From NCBI GenBank assembly GCA_032164295.1, contig JAJHTX010000012.1:744001-808000 (forward strand): a stretch of DNA of 64,000 bases. The letters run 5' to 3'. Position 1 is the first letter of the stretch, and each line of letters begins with the position of its first letter. A program made the position numbers and the translations under genes. Below the pieces are notes generated by a model that made no database searches, was not told where the DNA came from, and saw only the letters and a list, made by a program, of their open reading frames with translations. The stretch comes from Inonotus obliquus. Lineage: Eukaryota > Basidiomycota > Agaricomycetes > Hymenochaetales > Hymenochaetaceae. Positions 11,654-22,544 of the stretch are shown one piece after another.

Positions 11654-13596
11654 TTTTGAGAGTTTGTCCAAATTCTAGTGGGCATCTGCATTGAAGGCGT
11701 CGACGATGGACTTCAAAATTTCTGCACAGTTCCAATGCACGTGATGTGAACATTCTGTCACGGTCTCGTGACCTTGAGCTTGTGATCGGTTACTATTAGC
11801 CATGTGTGACAAGCCGTCAGCGCGGAAAGAGCCGAAAGTTTGCTGATGAGAGCCTCGGGAATCAACGACGGGCAGGTTGAACACAAGTCCGCATCTCTTG
11901 ACAATTGAACCAAGTTTTCAGGGAGAGAGTTCTGTTATCTGCAACTCAACAAGACTAGGGTCTGATATACGATCTCTGCGCGCAAAACAACCTCTTCTTC
12001 GTCCTGGTCGTCTCCAGCCTTCGTTGCCATCACTGACATGCGAGCATCTCTACCGAGGACACTTCCCATATCCATCTGACCTGCAGGTGCAAGTACCAGC
12101 CGGAGTACTCTTTTTGATCAACTAGGCCACAAATACATCATTTTTACAGTTTTATTTGATGTGCGTTATCCCACCTTTTAAGTTTCTTCTTACCATGAGG
12201 AAGTGATATAGAATAGGAACCTTGTTTTTTCAGGCTCTCATGCACGCCGGGATTTCTAATGAAAGAAGGCTTCTGTAGTTCCTAGGCCTTAAAATACAAC
12301 GGGAGCTGCGCTGTCTAAAAATGAGGACGACTTGCTGTACACGTGTTGTTTATTATCAAGGTAACTTGCCGCTGGTTTCCCACTATAGATCATCGATGGT
12401 ATTCAGATTAGGACAATGGCCTGAACAAGAAGGCTCGTCAGTGTCACTAAAATCGTACAATCTCATAATCACCCGAACCAGCCCCAGCTAGGTGTCATTA
12501 CAAGTCAGGCGGTAGAGGATTGCCCAGAAGACCCTTTACACCTGAAGTTTCAGAAAGTCCCTCTCGGATACATAGGAACACGGGTGAGTGTGATCTTACT
12601 ACTTGCCATTGCTACGGTAGCTGATCGCTCCATGAACGGGATGCAAGCGAAGTCGGAATGCAAGATCGCCTGTGGGGTATAATCGGTCCACTCGAGGAAG
12701 GCTCCAGCCGTCCTCTCCTCCGCCGAGGCAACGCAGCACGACAAAACAGGCTACATTTTATTCATGGCCCTGAGCTCTGAACCCGTAGATCAAACTTATT
12801 GTCCATCGCCACGCTGCCTATTGGATACTGGTCTGTACATCACTTGCCTCCCTTGCCTTGAGCCGTCTCCATGCTCTTGAGCCTGAAACTTGGGGCCCCT
12901 GTGTCATGTCGGATGGCGCCCGTATCCATCCGGGATGCATTTTGTCGTCAATTTTCTTGCATTGCGATCATGGATCAACTCGGTGATCCCGCCGACCTCC
13001 TGGCAGGGTTCTGGTCTGGGTGACCTTCTCAGGACGCACGGCGAAAGAAGCAGACCACGACGCACCGGCGGCACTCAGCCTCGCGATTCGTCCCGGGTCC
13101 CGGTTCCCAGGCATTTCAAACGGTGCCAATAAGCTTGTGCAACGAGTCTTACATGATGATCTACATCTACTCAAAGGTTTCCTGGAAGATGCTGGGCAAT
13201 GAGGGGAATTACGAGCATAAACCCGACTTGTAGGGAGTTGTGGGGTGTCACCAGAGTCATAAGATGCCATGACATAGCTTATCGGACTAATCTGTAGGAT
13301 CGCATTTGGGCCCTTGATGTATCGCTTTTGTACGAATAGGAAAATCAACAAAATTCTTCGCGATCCTGAAAAACGTGGTGGCCGTGTTTGGTGGTATTTG
13401 TAATATTAGATAAGCATGCTATAAGGCTTGGAGTGATAGGGACCCTCTCTCATCCCTTTCGTCCTCGTCCTCCCCCCTCCGATACTTAAAGTCGATGGCT
13501 TCATCATTATGAGCTTTCAATAACGAACACAGCGAGAGTTTAGGGAGTAAGACTCTCTCATCGAGTCCGGGGTGTTGCCTTTTCTTCTGAGCTATA
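11654..13596. other. Intergenic, no gene supported
   Basis: Separates the zuotin start (-) from the copper-fist gene (+). Short ORFs occur on both strands (for example 12550-12744 and 12968-13351 minus), but none has a family motif or spliceable partners. The right part should contain the copper-fist promoter and 5' UTR. Confidence 0.45.
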
Positions 13597-15696
13597 ATGG
13601 TACGTCCACGTTCACCACTCCTAATTCCCCGCTGTGGGGAAGTCTGGTACTCATCGATATCCCCCACATCCAGGTTTTCGTCAACGACAAGAAGTACGCG
13701 TGGTGAGCAACTATCATCTCCTCTTTCGTTTACACCGGTCGCTAAGTAGACTTTTGCTATAGTGAGACGTGCATAAAGGGGCACCGCTCCTCGACGTGCA
13801 ATCATACAGAGCGTCCCCTGTTCGAAATCAAGAAGAAAGGCCGCCCCATCACCCAGTGCGAGCATTGTAGAGAGTTGCGGAAGACGAAACAAGTACATGT
13901 CAAATGCGTATGTGAAGGTAGAGAGGACCTATCCACCGTATCGCACAGCATACCTGCAAAGAAAGGTTAGTGGTGTCCTCCCGACTGAGATATGTTCGCA
14001 GTCATCTGACATCAGTCGCTAATATGACAGCCAACCGAAAGGGCCCACCACCGAGCGCTGCGTTTCCATTCGGCCTCCAGTCGTTATCTACTCCAGCATC
14101 TGATTCGGAAGAAGCATCCAATGTATTGAACAAAGCGAAGGCTAGCCAGAAAGGTTGGACCCACTTTACAGCCTCTCACATTCAAAGGAGGCTCACTCAC
14201 ATTCTCTTCAAGCGTCCAGTGGCTCATGCTCATGCAAGAAGAATATTGGTCTGTGCAATTGCTGCACACCGCGTCATGCACCTCGCTCGAAGCGCAGTGT
14301 GACTCCACCCATGCCACGTCCCAAGGTCGGCGATATTCGGGCGACGACACGCCGCCCTTCGTCAGACCCTGGCGATGCTCAGGAGCTATCGCAGCGGCTC
14401 CTACCTGCGGAACCCGACGTCCATGCACTCACTCGGGCCCATGGTTCACGTATGACACATGGTTCAGCTCTGTACAACCCATACGGTCATGCTCATGACG
14501 CTCATCTCCGATCGCATGATGTGCGTAATGGCCATGAAGCTACAAGCATGCGCGGAATGGATGCTTCGAATGGGTATATTTATCCAGTGCCACCCATTTC
14601 ATTTGACCAGCAGCAGAACTTCGGTGCACCTTCCGAAGCTTCATCTGCATGGCCTAATAGCGAAAGGCTCTCAGAGGATGTCAGCACCACCATGCCTTCC
14701 TCGTACGATCAACAATCTTCTGAGTACCAACCTGACCCTTTTGGAGCTGTTAATTTCGGTTCTGTCGATGTCGATGCCTGGCTGCGGGAGATGATGGCGT
14801 CGAATAATAACTCCTCAACAGATTCCGACGTGTCAACTAGTCAACAATCTTCCTCATCGATGACCTATACGGATTCTCGCACCGATTCTCAAGCCCTCCC
14901 TGTTCCGCGAGCTCTTGACGTATCTCATGACCTTGCCCGGGCGCAAGATCCGGACTTTGCCCAAGCGTCCAGCCAGTTCGATCTCCTCCCAAGGCTTGGA
15001 ATTGACTTTAACGATAACTACCTCGGTGTCGAGCACAACGCCGGCGGGAATATGAATGATGTCCGTCCTACCGTTGGTGTGTTTGATACCGATGTTTTCA
15101 GGTATACGGCGAGGGATGCAATGCAAGAAGTCCGGGAAAGCGCGCCCGAGACTATCAATTCCGTCTCGAATCCCTTCTCCGCTTCCATGCCTCACGCTAT
15201 GCTCAACATGCAAGGCGGGAATGGCGACTTTCAGTTCACCTCAATGACACTCGCGGAACCGAAGCCACAGCAGTACGCGTTCGACTACCTCTTCGATGGC
15301 GACTATGTTATACGCCCTTCACCAGGTCTCCCACCGCTGACTCGTTCCTCCTCCATCGGCTCGCATTCCAGCGGCCGTTCTCGTTCGAGTATGGGTATGA
15401 ATCAATGGCAGCGCAACGGCAGTAGCGATTGCGTGAACTCGACCACGGCTGTTAGCAATCAGTGGCAGAACACCGCGGACAACACGGGCCTTAACGGCTT
15501 AATGACTGGTGTCGAGAACACATGGAGTGTCCCTTCGTTCCCATCGATTTCGGAGACCGCTAATGACTGGCATATGTCGCGCGTGCAAGCATTGATGCAG
15601 GAGCGCGGTCGTGCTCCGGGTGGGGCTGCTGTTGACGTCCCGGCAACGAAGGACGGTGCTGCACCAACAGACATGCAGTCGTTATCGTTCAACTGA
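13597..15696 (+). CDS. Copper-fist transcription factor
   Basis: Predicted copper-sensing DNA-binding regulator (Ace1/Mac1/Cuf1 family). Exons: 13597-13599, 13674-13702, 13763-13917, 14016-14122, 14188-15696, about 600 aa. An alternative fourth intron, 14154-14212, also keeps phase (about 602 aa). The first coding exon is the ATG alone. The copper fist starts MVFVNDKKYACETCIKGHR; ligands Cys11, Cys14, Cys23 and His25 are present, as is the minor-groove motif KKKGRP. A second Cys cluster, CSCKKNIGLCNCC, near residue 110-120 resembles the copper-binding Cys repeats of the family. The rest is Ser/Gln/Asn-rich and low complexity, as in activation regions. The minus-strand 159-codon ORF at 13419-13898 is a shadow. 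Confidence 0.88.
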
Positions 15697-16638
15697 TGCG
15701 TCTTCCCTTGACGAAACCGAATCAAATATTGCTTATTTATTCTTTCTTCATTTCTTTTTTTTCGTAATACCGACTCATGCCTACCGCTTCACCTCGGACC
15801 CTCCTCCTCTCACATTCTCACATCGACTTCTCTCCTACCTCACTTCCCGTCCTACTCTCAATCTCTGCTGTCCTCTATCCTCTGTACCCTCTATCTTTTC
15901 TCCCGCCCTTGCGCAGGCGCGTTTGCTAATAAGCATGTACGCTGGACTGTGCATCTCTACGTCATCAAACTCCTCAGATACTCCTTATCTCCCCATTACA
16001 TCCCCCCCCCCTTCCTCTGGTAGCTCCCCTCCACCCCCTTCATGAATTTGAACGTCCACGGGCACGTTCCCCCGCGCGCATCTGTGACTGCAACATCATT
16101 GCCTGTTTTAACTTTTTCTATATCAGGTCGAAATGCTAGTCGTGTCTTTTTCGGTTCTTTTCAATCTTCTTGTATCCGTCTCAAGGAAGAAGGGATTTTT
16201 GTCTGTTTTTTTTCCTTTTTACTGTTCGTAATCACCGTCATCTATATATACACAGGCACCTTCAGAAGCATGTCTTCGTTCGATTTTTGATCTTCTTCCG
16301 TTTGCTTTGATCATGAATCAAGTTGTCCCCCTTTTACTTCTCCAGCTTCCGTTTATCCATTCGTTCGCTCTTCTTTTGTCTACTTGACTTACTGTTGTAT
16401 GTAATTAGTAGATAGTATGGATGACGAATTGACTAGACGTGCATTTCAACTGTAACAAGTCAAAAAGATCTATTGTCGTTTGTGGGATTAACTATTGTGA
16501 TAATAACGAGATACTCTTTCTGTGATGACTAAGCCAAGAATAGTCGTAGCCGAGGTAGTCAAGAGGATAAAACGGGTAAAACAATTGCGGCAGAGAAGAC
16601 GAACGACAACCCAAAAGCTAAAAAGCTAGGTAGCATAT
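15697..16638. other. Convergent 3' ends, C/T-rich
   Basis: Tail-to-tail region between the copper-fist gene (+) and the aminotransferase (-). It is strongly C/T-rich on the + strand from 15740 to 16400 (CCCCCCCC at about 16003). No ORF with family features; likely 3' UTRs. Confidence 0.5.
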
Positions 16639-18436
16639 TCACGAATACTTCTCCATAAACTCTCGATGGAACTTCTCCAACTTACCCACATATTCTTCAA
16701 CACCAGCACACAAACACGTCAATCTAAAGTTCGCCTCATCACCCTTTTGACCAAACCCACTACCCGAGACGGCACATATACCTGTAGCGTCTAACAAAGC
16801 AAGTGCATAAAACGTATCGGCTTTCTTTTCTGCTTTATGAGCTGCTTCGATTGCACGCAGAGGGAGTTCGATGCGAGGGTACAAGTAAAGTGCTCCGGAG
16901 GCACTTTGACAGGACATACCGGGGAGAGAGCTTAGTCGTTCTACCATTGTTCGTGTCCGTGACGCAAGAGCACTGTGTATCGCATCCGTTTCGGCTTTCC
17001 ACCTTGCATGGCTCGGTTGTCCTTCCTTCGGGTGTCGAACCATACAATCTATCGCAACTTGTCCTGGGACGGGCGGACATAACCCAACACTAGCCATTTT
17101 GTATATCTGTGCGATAACGTCGTCGTCGACGTTGAACAGCTCGAAGTATCCTCCTCGCCGTCCACATTCTCCCGTAACACCTTTACTGGTAGAGTGGAAA
17201 CTTGCAAGGGCGACGTCGACCTGATCACCCAACTCGCAAACGATCTTCTTAAAAGAGGTAAACGGGTATTCGTCCCTGAAGTGCAGATTCTCTTGATACA
17301 CCTCATCCGCGAGGAGGAATAACCCATGATCACTGCATATCTTCACAAGATCCCTCTGGATTTTGGGTGTGAGCACGCTGCCCGTCGGGTTTCCCGGGTT
17401 AATCACCACCAGCGCGCGAACATCAACACCATCTGATTTCGCCTTTTCGAGCGCCTCAATAATATGTTCGGGAGAGGTACTCCATCCGGACTTTTCATCC
17501 AAATGGTAAGGGACGGGTACGCCGTTGTATTGGGCAAGAGTAGCAGTGTATAAGGGGTATTGTGGGATGGGAATGAGTACTCCGGACTTCTTCGGCTGTG
17601 CGATGAGCATGGAAAGCAGCAGGGCTACGCCTGCCGATGCGCCCGCAGTGAGGAATATATGATCGGGGTTAGCTGGATATCCATCGCGATCTGACACGTA
17701 ATTTAGCGAACGATACAGGTGAGTGACTTGATACTACCTCTATTCACCTGATATGAAATTTGCTACGCTTTTACGGATGAGCGGGATACCTTGGCTGTGC
17801 GAGTAAGCACCGATCGAGCCGACCTCCTCGAGAAGTTCTTTTGCTCGTTCAATGACATCTTCCGGAAACAGAGCTTTCGCTTGCTCGATGAGTTCTGGGT
17901 ATTCCGTAAGAGCGGCAATCTAACAAGACATAAGCAAAACACGCTCAAGTCGACAGGTGCGAGGGCATCGGAGTTAAGGAGCTGGGTATCGTCTGAGAAA
18001 CGAATTGCCCCAAACTGTCCGCGGTAACCACAGCATCCCACCCATCCAACTGACATATCTTACAACGTTCCTTCATTTCCGCGCACAAAAAAACTTTAAC
18101 GTTACTCACTTGACGATTCCAAGTAATCGGAGGCTGATCAAGGCCTTTTTGCTGAGGGTTTCCGATATTGCTATTAATGACTCTATCAAACGGAAGACCA
18201 TGGTTGGGTTGTTGAAGGAGGGTGCGATAATGTTCGGCGCGTATTGCGAGTTCACCGCGTACGGCGTACTCCACATTGAGAATTGCGGGGTTGAGTGAGT
18301 CAACAGTGAGAGTGCGCATGACTTGCGTTGATGAAAAGTAGCGAGCGCGTAACCGGGCGCGATGAGGGACGAGAGTACGTGGTGTTGATTGAGGTAGATG
18401 GATGTGGGAGAGGAGAGAGAGGGGAGGTATACGCAT
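16639..18436 (-). CDS. Alanine aminotransferase-like enzyme
   Basis: PLP-dependent class I/II transaminase of the alanine/2-oxoglutarate type. Three exons, complement(16639-17690, 17748-17919, 18110-18436); 1551 nt, 516 aa, phases close. Family blocks: NIGNPQQKGLDQPPITWNRQ, GAYSHSQGIPLIRK, IFLTAGASAGV, VVINPGNPTGS, LADEVYQEN, and the PLP lysine at residue 336 in HSTSKGVTGECGRRGG. Residues 1-39 are rich in Arg, Ser and Leu, lack acid residues and end just before MRTLTVDSLNP: a mitochondrial presequence followed by a second in-frame Met. Translation or transcription from the inner Met would give a cytosolic form (inference). Intron 1 (190 nt) is longer than its neighbours; no coding piece with good splice sites was seen in it. 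Confidence 0.92.
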
Positions 18437-19395
18437 TTGTATTTATACTGAGACTGCCACTGGATATGCTGAGCGTAGGATCCGTAGCCAGGGTGTCATT
18501 CCAGATCCCGTGACTCGCAATTCAATTTTTAAATTTACAGCACAGCGTCGATCATTTCTCTATCTTATCTCTCAAGGCCCTTGTGCCAAGAGTATCCGGC
18601 ACTTGTTTCTCTAACGAATATTTGTCGTAAAACCTCTCCTTTTCACAATCTCATCGCTTATTTTCCCCCCACAGCTTTCCCCGCATTTCCCCACCGACGA
18701 GCGTAGCATCGGGTGTTTCACGATATCGGATTCATCCGTGTGCTCGTTACATCAATACTGATATTACTACCCGCCTCTATCTCCTATCAATGCTGCACCA
18801 CAAGACCTCTTCCAGCCTCAAACTAGCCTTTCTATGTCCAAATCGTTATCAGACACTTGCTTTACATTCCCCACTTATCTGCCAACCAGCTACATTGATA
18901 GGCCTCGAGTAAGTGGAAACAATATTGATAGAGGACGCAACATGCAAACGATAGATGCGCGGGGAAAGCAGGGTGAGATCAGGAGATCTACGGATGCGAC
19001 TCAGGAGGACTCAGGCTGATGTACAGGCGCACATACAGCTTCGGGACCAAAAATCGTGTGCCTTGGAACAATTGAAATATCACAAGTAACCTGTTCTCGT
19101 CAGGAGCGCGCCAGATCGATCTCCTTAATATAATATCAGACTTTGTTTCACTCCGATTCAATGCATTGATGCCGGGGAGAGTCACACAGTCAAATTTCTC
19201 CGGAAATAATAAAGGCAGCATAAAGTCAATACAGTGCATACAATCCGATCCAGCACAAGCAATTTTCTTACATAAACAGAACAGCAGCCCTTTGATACTT
19301 CATTTCCCTTATTATTTAACTTGCTCCTTCATCGGTCACGCCGCCGATCTCTCGTTAACCTGTGCTATTCAAAAACGCAAAGGTGAGATTCAAGT
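18437..19395. other. Intergenic
   Basis: Upstream of the aminotransferase and downstream of the P450 pseudogene. Only short ORFs without motifs. Confidence 0.5.
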
Positions 19396-21784
19396 TCATT
19401 TCGATGATGCGGCGAAAGCGGCTTGACAAATAAGCTCGACCGCCTCTTCAGAACGGGGTGTAATCCTACACTCGAATGGCTTCAGATACCTACAATACGT
19501 CCCATATCAGTCTGAAATCTACTATCGGACAACGACACCGCATCAGGCATCACTACGATGATTACTTGCCTTCCAAGAAACGATACGTAATCTTCCATCG
19601 GAATGATCGGCTCGCCCTCTTCGTCGATCACCTTATGGAAGTCAAAGACAGCCAAAATGGAGGCCACACCGATAAAGAGCTGACATGGGACACCGGCAAT
19701 GCCATGTCTCGTTGTCGTTCATAAAAATTTGAGCAGCACTCACGGAGTTCTCGGCGAAGAATCTACCAGGGCAAATTCTGTAAGTTCGTGCACCCTTAAA
19801 TCGTTGCAGATGTCAAGAATCAAAGGCGAACCCGCCGTCTCCCGAATCCAAACGTTATCCTATTGGACTGTAGCAGGTTCTCCTTTCCAGGCCCGGGAAA
19901 CCATCTCTCCGGAATAAACTTGTCCGGTTCCGGGTACCTTTTCGGGTCTCTCAACATAGCCCTGAACATATGCGCGTGTCAAAGAGTCGTGATCATGAGA
20001 GATTCATATATGAAAATACAATCACTCACCAGACGTTTGCAAAGACAGTGGTCCCAGCAAGTATAAAATACCCCTTGCATTCATCATCCTTCTCGGCCAC
20101 GTGGGGGACACCTTATGATCGTTAGTGAACGTGCCTTTATAGTACAACTGTCGAGGCGAACCAAGAGGTGTAATAGCCTGCCATCTTATGGCCAATGCGA
20201 CCGGTACCATCAATATTGCGATAACAATGTGGCGGAAACCATGATAGTATACCTCAGACACTTTGCACAAATGGCTTCGACATAGGGAAGATTTGGCCCG
20301 TCTTCAAGACGAGGAAGAGTATTTCTTCCTACCACTCCTTCCAACTCCTCCTGTCCCCTTCTTATGGGATCGGGGTACGGGACCATGGCCAATACGAAGG
20401 TGAGCAACGAGGATGCTGTCTTTGAAAGAAGGGACTCGTTAGGATTCCAGAATGAAGTCAAGACCGCAAGACAAACCGTTTCGACCCCGGCTAAATACCC
20501 GGGAAGAAAGCGGAATATGATACAAGCGATAAATCAACAAAGAAATTTACAAACCACTATATATTGCAGCTGCAGCCTTCGCAATCAGTGTTTCATCGGT
20601 GCCATTCCCCTTATCGTCAGAAAAAGCGCAAGAGCTTGCTTATCATTGACGGAAAGGCTTTCCCCTGAGCCTTTAATCAGGTGTCAATGAAGTAACATTC
20701 TGAGCGTTCGGAGAAAAGCTGATTGAACGTACTATTTCTCTTTCGGATTCGTTGTAAGTGTTGTCCCACATAGAGATGGAGAGGCTACGTCCTTCGCGTG
20801 CTACTTCATGGAACCGTACTCCCGGATACCAAGCGGGGAGATGGCTAACTTGAACGAAGATCAGAATGTGTGCCACATATACAGGTAATATACTTACGGA
20901 TCGGCAACGTATTCACGACAAAGAATAAGATTGCTTCGTTGATGGCTTGTACAGCCTTTTCAATCATCTCCACATTTGGATCATTCTCGGCAACTGTGAA
21001 ATTTCTTAAGCTCATATACAGAGAGGAGACCCATTGAAACCCGCCTACGTTCAATGTCATAAGTAATCTTGATAATAACATCCGCGGAGCAGCTAGTACG
21101 CAGACATACAGTGAGCGTGGAATCTAGCAAGAGCTGATGTGCTCGTATAATGTGTCCGGATCCTGCAGGAGCTTTAACAGAAGCTTATGCACCGACTGAG
21201 TTTGGATTTCGAGGTGATCCTTTAGAGCTGATCGCTGGAAGAACCTATTGGTATACTCTAGCTTTCAAACCCCCCCCCCCCCCCCCCCCCCATAGGGCAT
21301 CACTGGGAGAAGCCACTCTAACCATCCTTCTCTATCAGACAAAAATATTCTTCAGCACAACTAGTAATAGTATTAAACAACAAAGAGAAAGCCTACAAAT
21401 CCAGCATTGTAGTTCTTGGTCTACTTGAGTAAATGTTGCCGCGTCTTTTCAATAGATCGATGGCGGCCTCATAGGTATTGAGAAACAGATAGCGTGTCCC
21501 AGAAATCGTAACATGAATGAGGTCATCTGGAACGGGAGCAAAGTCGCAGTTGATTACTCGTGGACAACTCTTTAAACTTCACCACTGAGCTTATTATACG
21601 TCTCACCCCAAAGGTGCACAGCCTCCCATTGGTTTTCGCCTGGCATGTCGAAAACATTTCCGATAAATGGAAATCCCTTCGGACCTGGTGGTAAGGAATA
21701 GCCATTGGCATATCGGGCACGTTGCAGCCGTGAGAAATGAATCCATATCACCTCAATGAGAGCTACGAGAGCGAAGGTATTCAT
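19396..21784 (-). pseudogene. Cytochrome P450 pseudogene (locus A)
   Basis: Same exon layout as the intact P450s at 22545 and 27986: hydrophobic N-terminus, SLPPGPKGFPFIGNVFDMPGE, AGVETT I-helix, GFGRR and ICPGRFFAENS heme exon, and C-terminal HxxPFxCRITPRSEE block ending at 19396. Several lesions are seen. The ExxR Glu is Lys (AKCLR). The exon 1 donor after the ETY codons has no GT. The donor after GFGRR reads GC instead of GT. A run of 22 C (21270-21291) replaces the expected MPYGD-x-x-RKSR codons and puts a TGA in frame. The loss of the ExxR glutamate alone argues against an active enzyme. Confidence 0.8.
21270..21291. repeat. Homopolymer of 22 C
   Basis: An uninterrupted C22 (G22 on the coding strand) lies inside an exon of the P450 pseudogene at the conserved MPYG codons. 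It is either a mutational expansion or an assembly artefact; the length should be treated as uncertain. Confidence 0.9.
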
Positions 21785-22544
21785 TGGGGTTGATGGAGCC
21801 GTGTATCGAACGGGTCTCCATTTTATATCCTGATGCAACACCACAATGGGAAAAGTGGCCATGTATCCCACTCGGTTGATACATGCTGTGAAGGACTATA
21901 CCTGTAAGTGACTTTATGCATCAGGAGCAATTGAACACACCCGATGGTCCATTGACCAAATCGATCTGCCGCATCACACGAGGATCTGGAAGAACTGTGT
22001 CCGTTCTGGGAGCGGCTATCCAGTCAGCTCGACAAAAGCCTGGAAAGTACTATTGCAGTCTATTGATTGAGTGAATGGTTGAGACGGCGACCAAGACCTC
22101 GTCCAATTTCGAAGGTTGATTATTTTACTGAGCATAACTGAGATGATGCTAGCTCGGGACTATTATAACGGCGAACTGCGAAAAATTCATTCTTTACAAC
22201 CTGGGTGGTCGGCGTTTGTTTTCTTGGCACGACTCATCTCTAGATTGTCAATGTCTGCAGGACAGCCAGAAGAGAGAGAGAAAAGAAAGGAGACGAAGAA
22301 CGGTCACTCCAGAGTCCCTGGCTAGCAACATCAAGAGTCTCACGAGCACGTGGCTGAGCATGTCACATCCGTACTGTAACTTAGAAGCGCACATTGAAGG
22401 TGGCACATAAAAGAAGGAATCGCCGCAATAAGACCTTATTATTCATTGTTTGCAACAGCACGTTGAGAGGAAGGGAGAATACACGATTGTAACTGTAGAG
22501 GTACGCGCAGGCGTGCCATAAGTACCTTTCTGAACGACGACACC
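21785..22544. other. Spacer between two P450 loci
   Basis: Promoter side of the P450 pseudogene (TATAAAA on the minus strand at about 21820) and downstream region of the next P450. No further gene seen. Confidence 0.45.

Noticed and set aside
13419..13898. 159-codon minus-strand ORF
   Set aside because: It lies opposite the first exons of the copper-fist gene, whose plus-strand reading gives exact family motifs and consistent splicing; the minus ORF has no motif.
17763..18056. Extra middle exon for the aminotransferase
   Set aside because: Any such exon would leave a final intron of about 23 nt and interrupt the conserved WNRQ-IAALTEYPEL junction; a single 190-nt intron is simpler.
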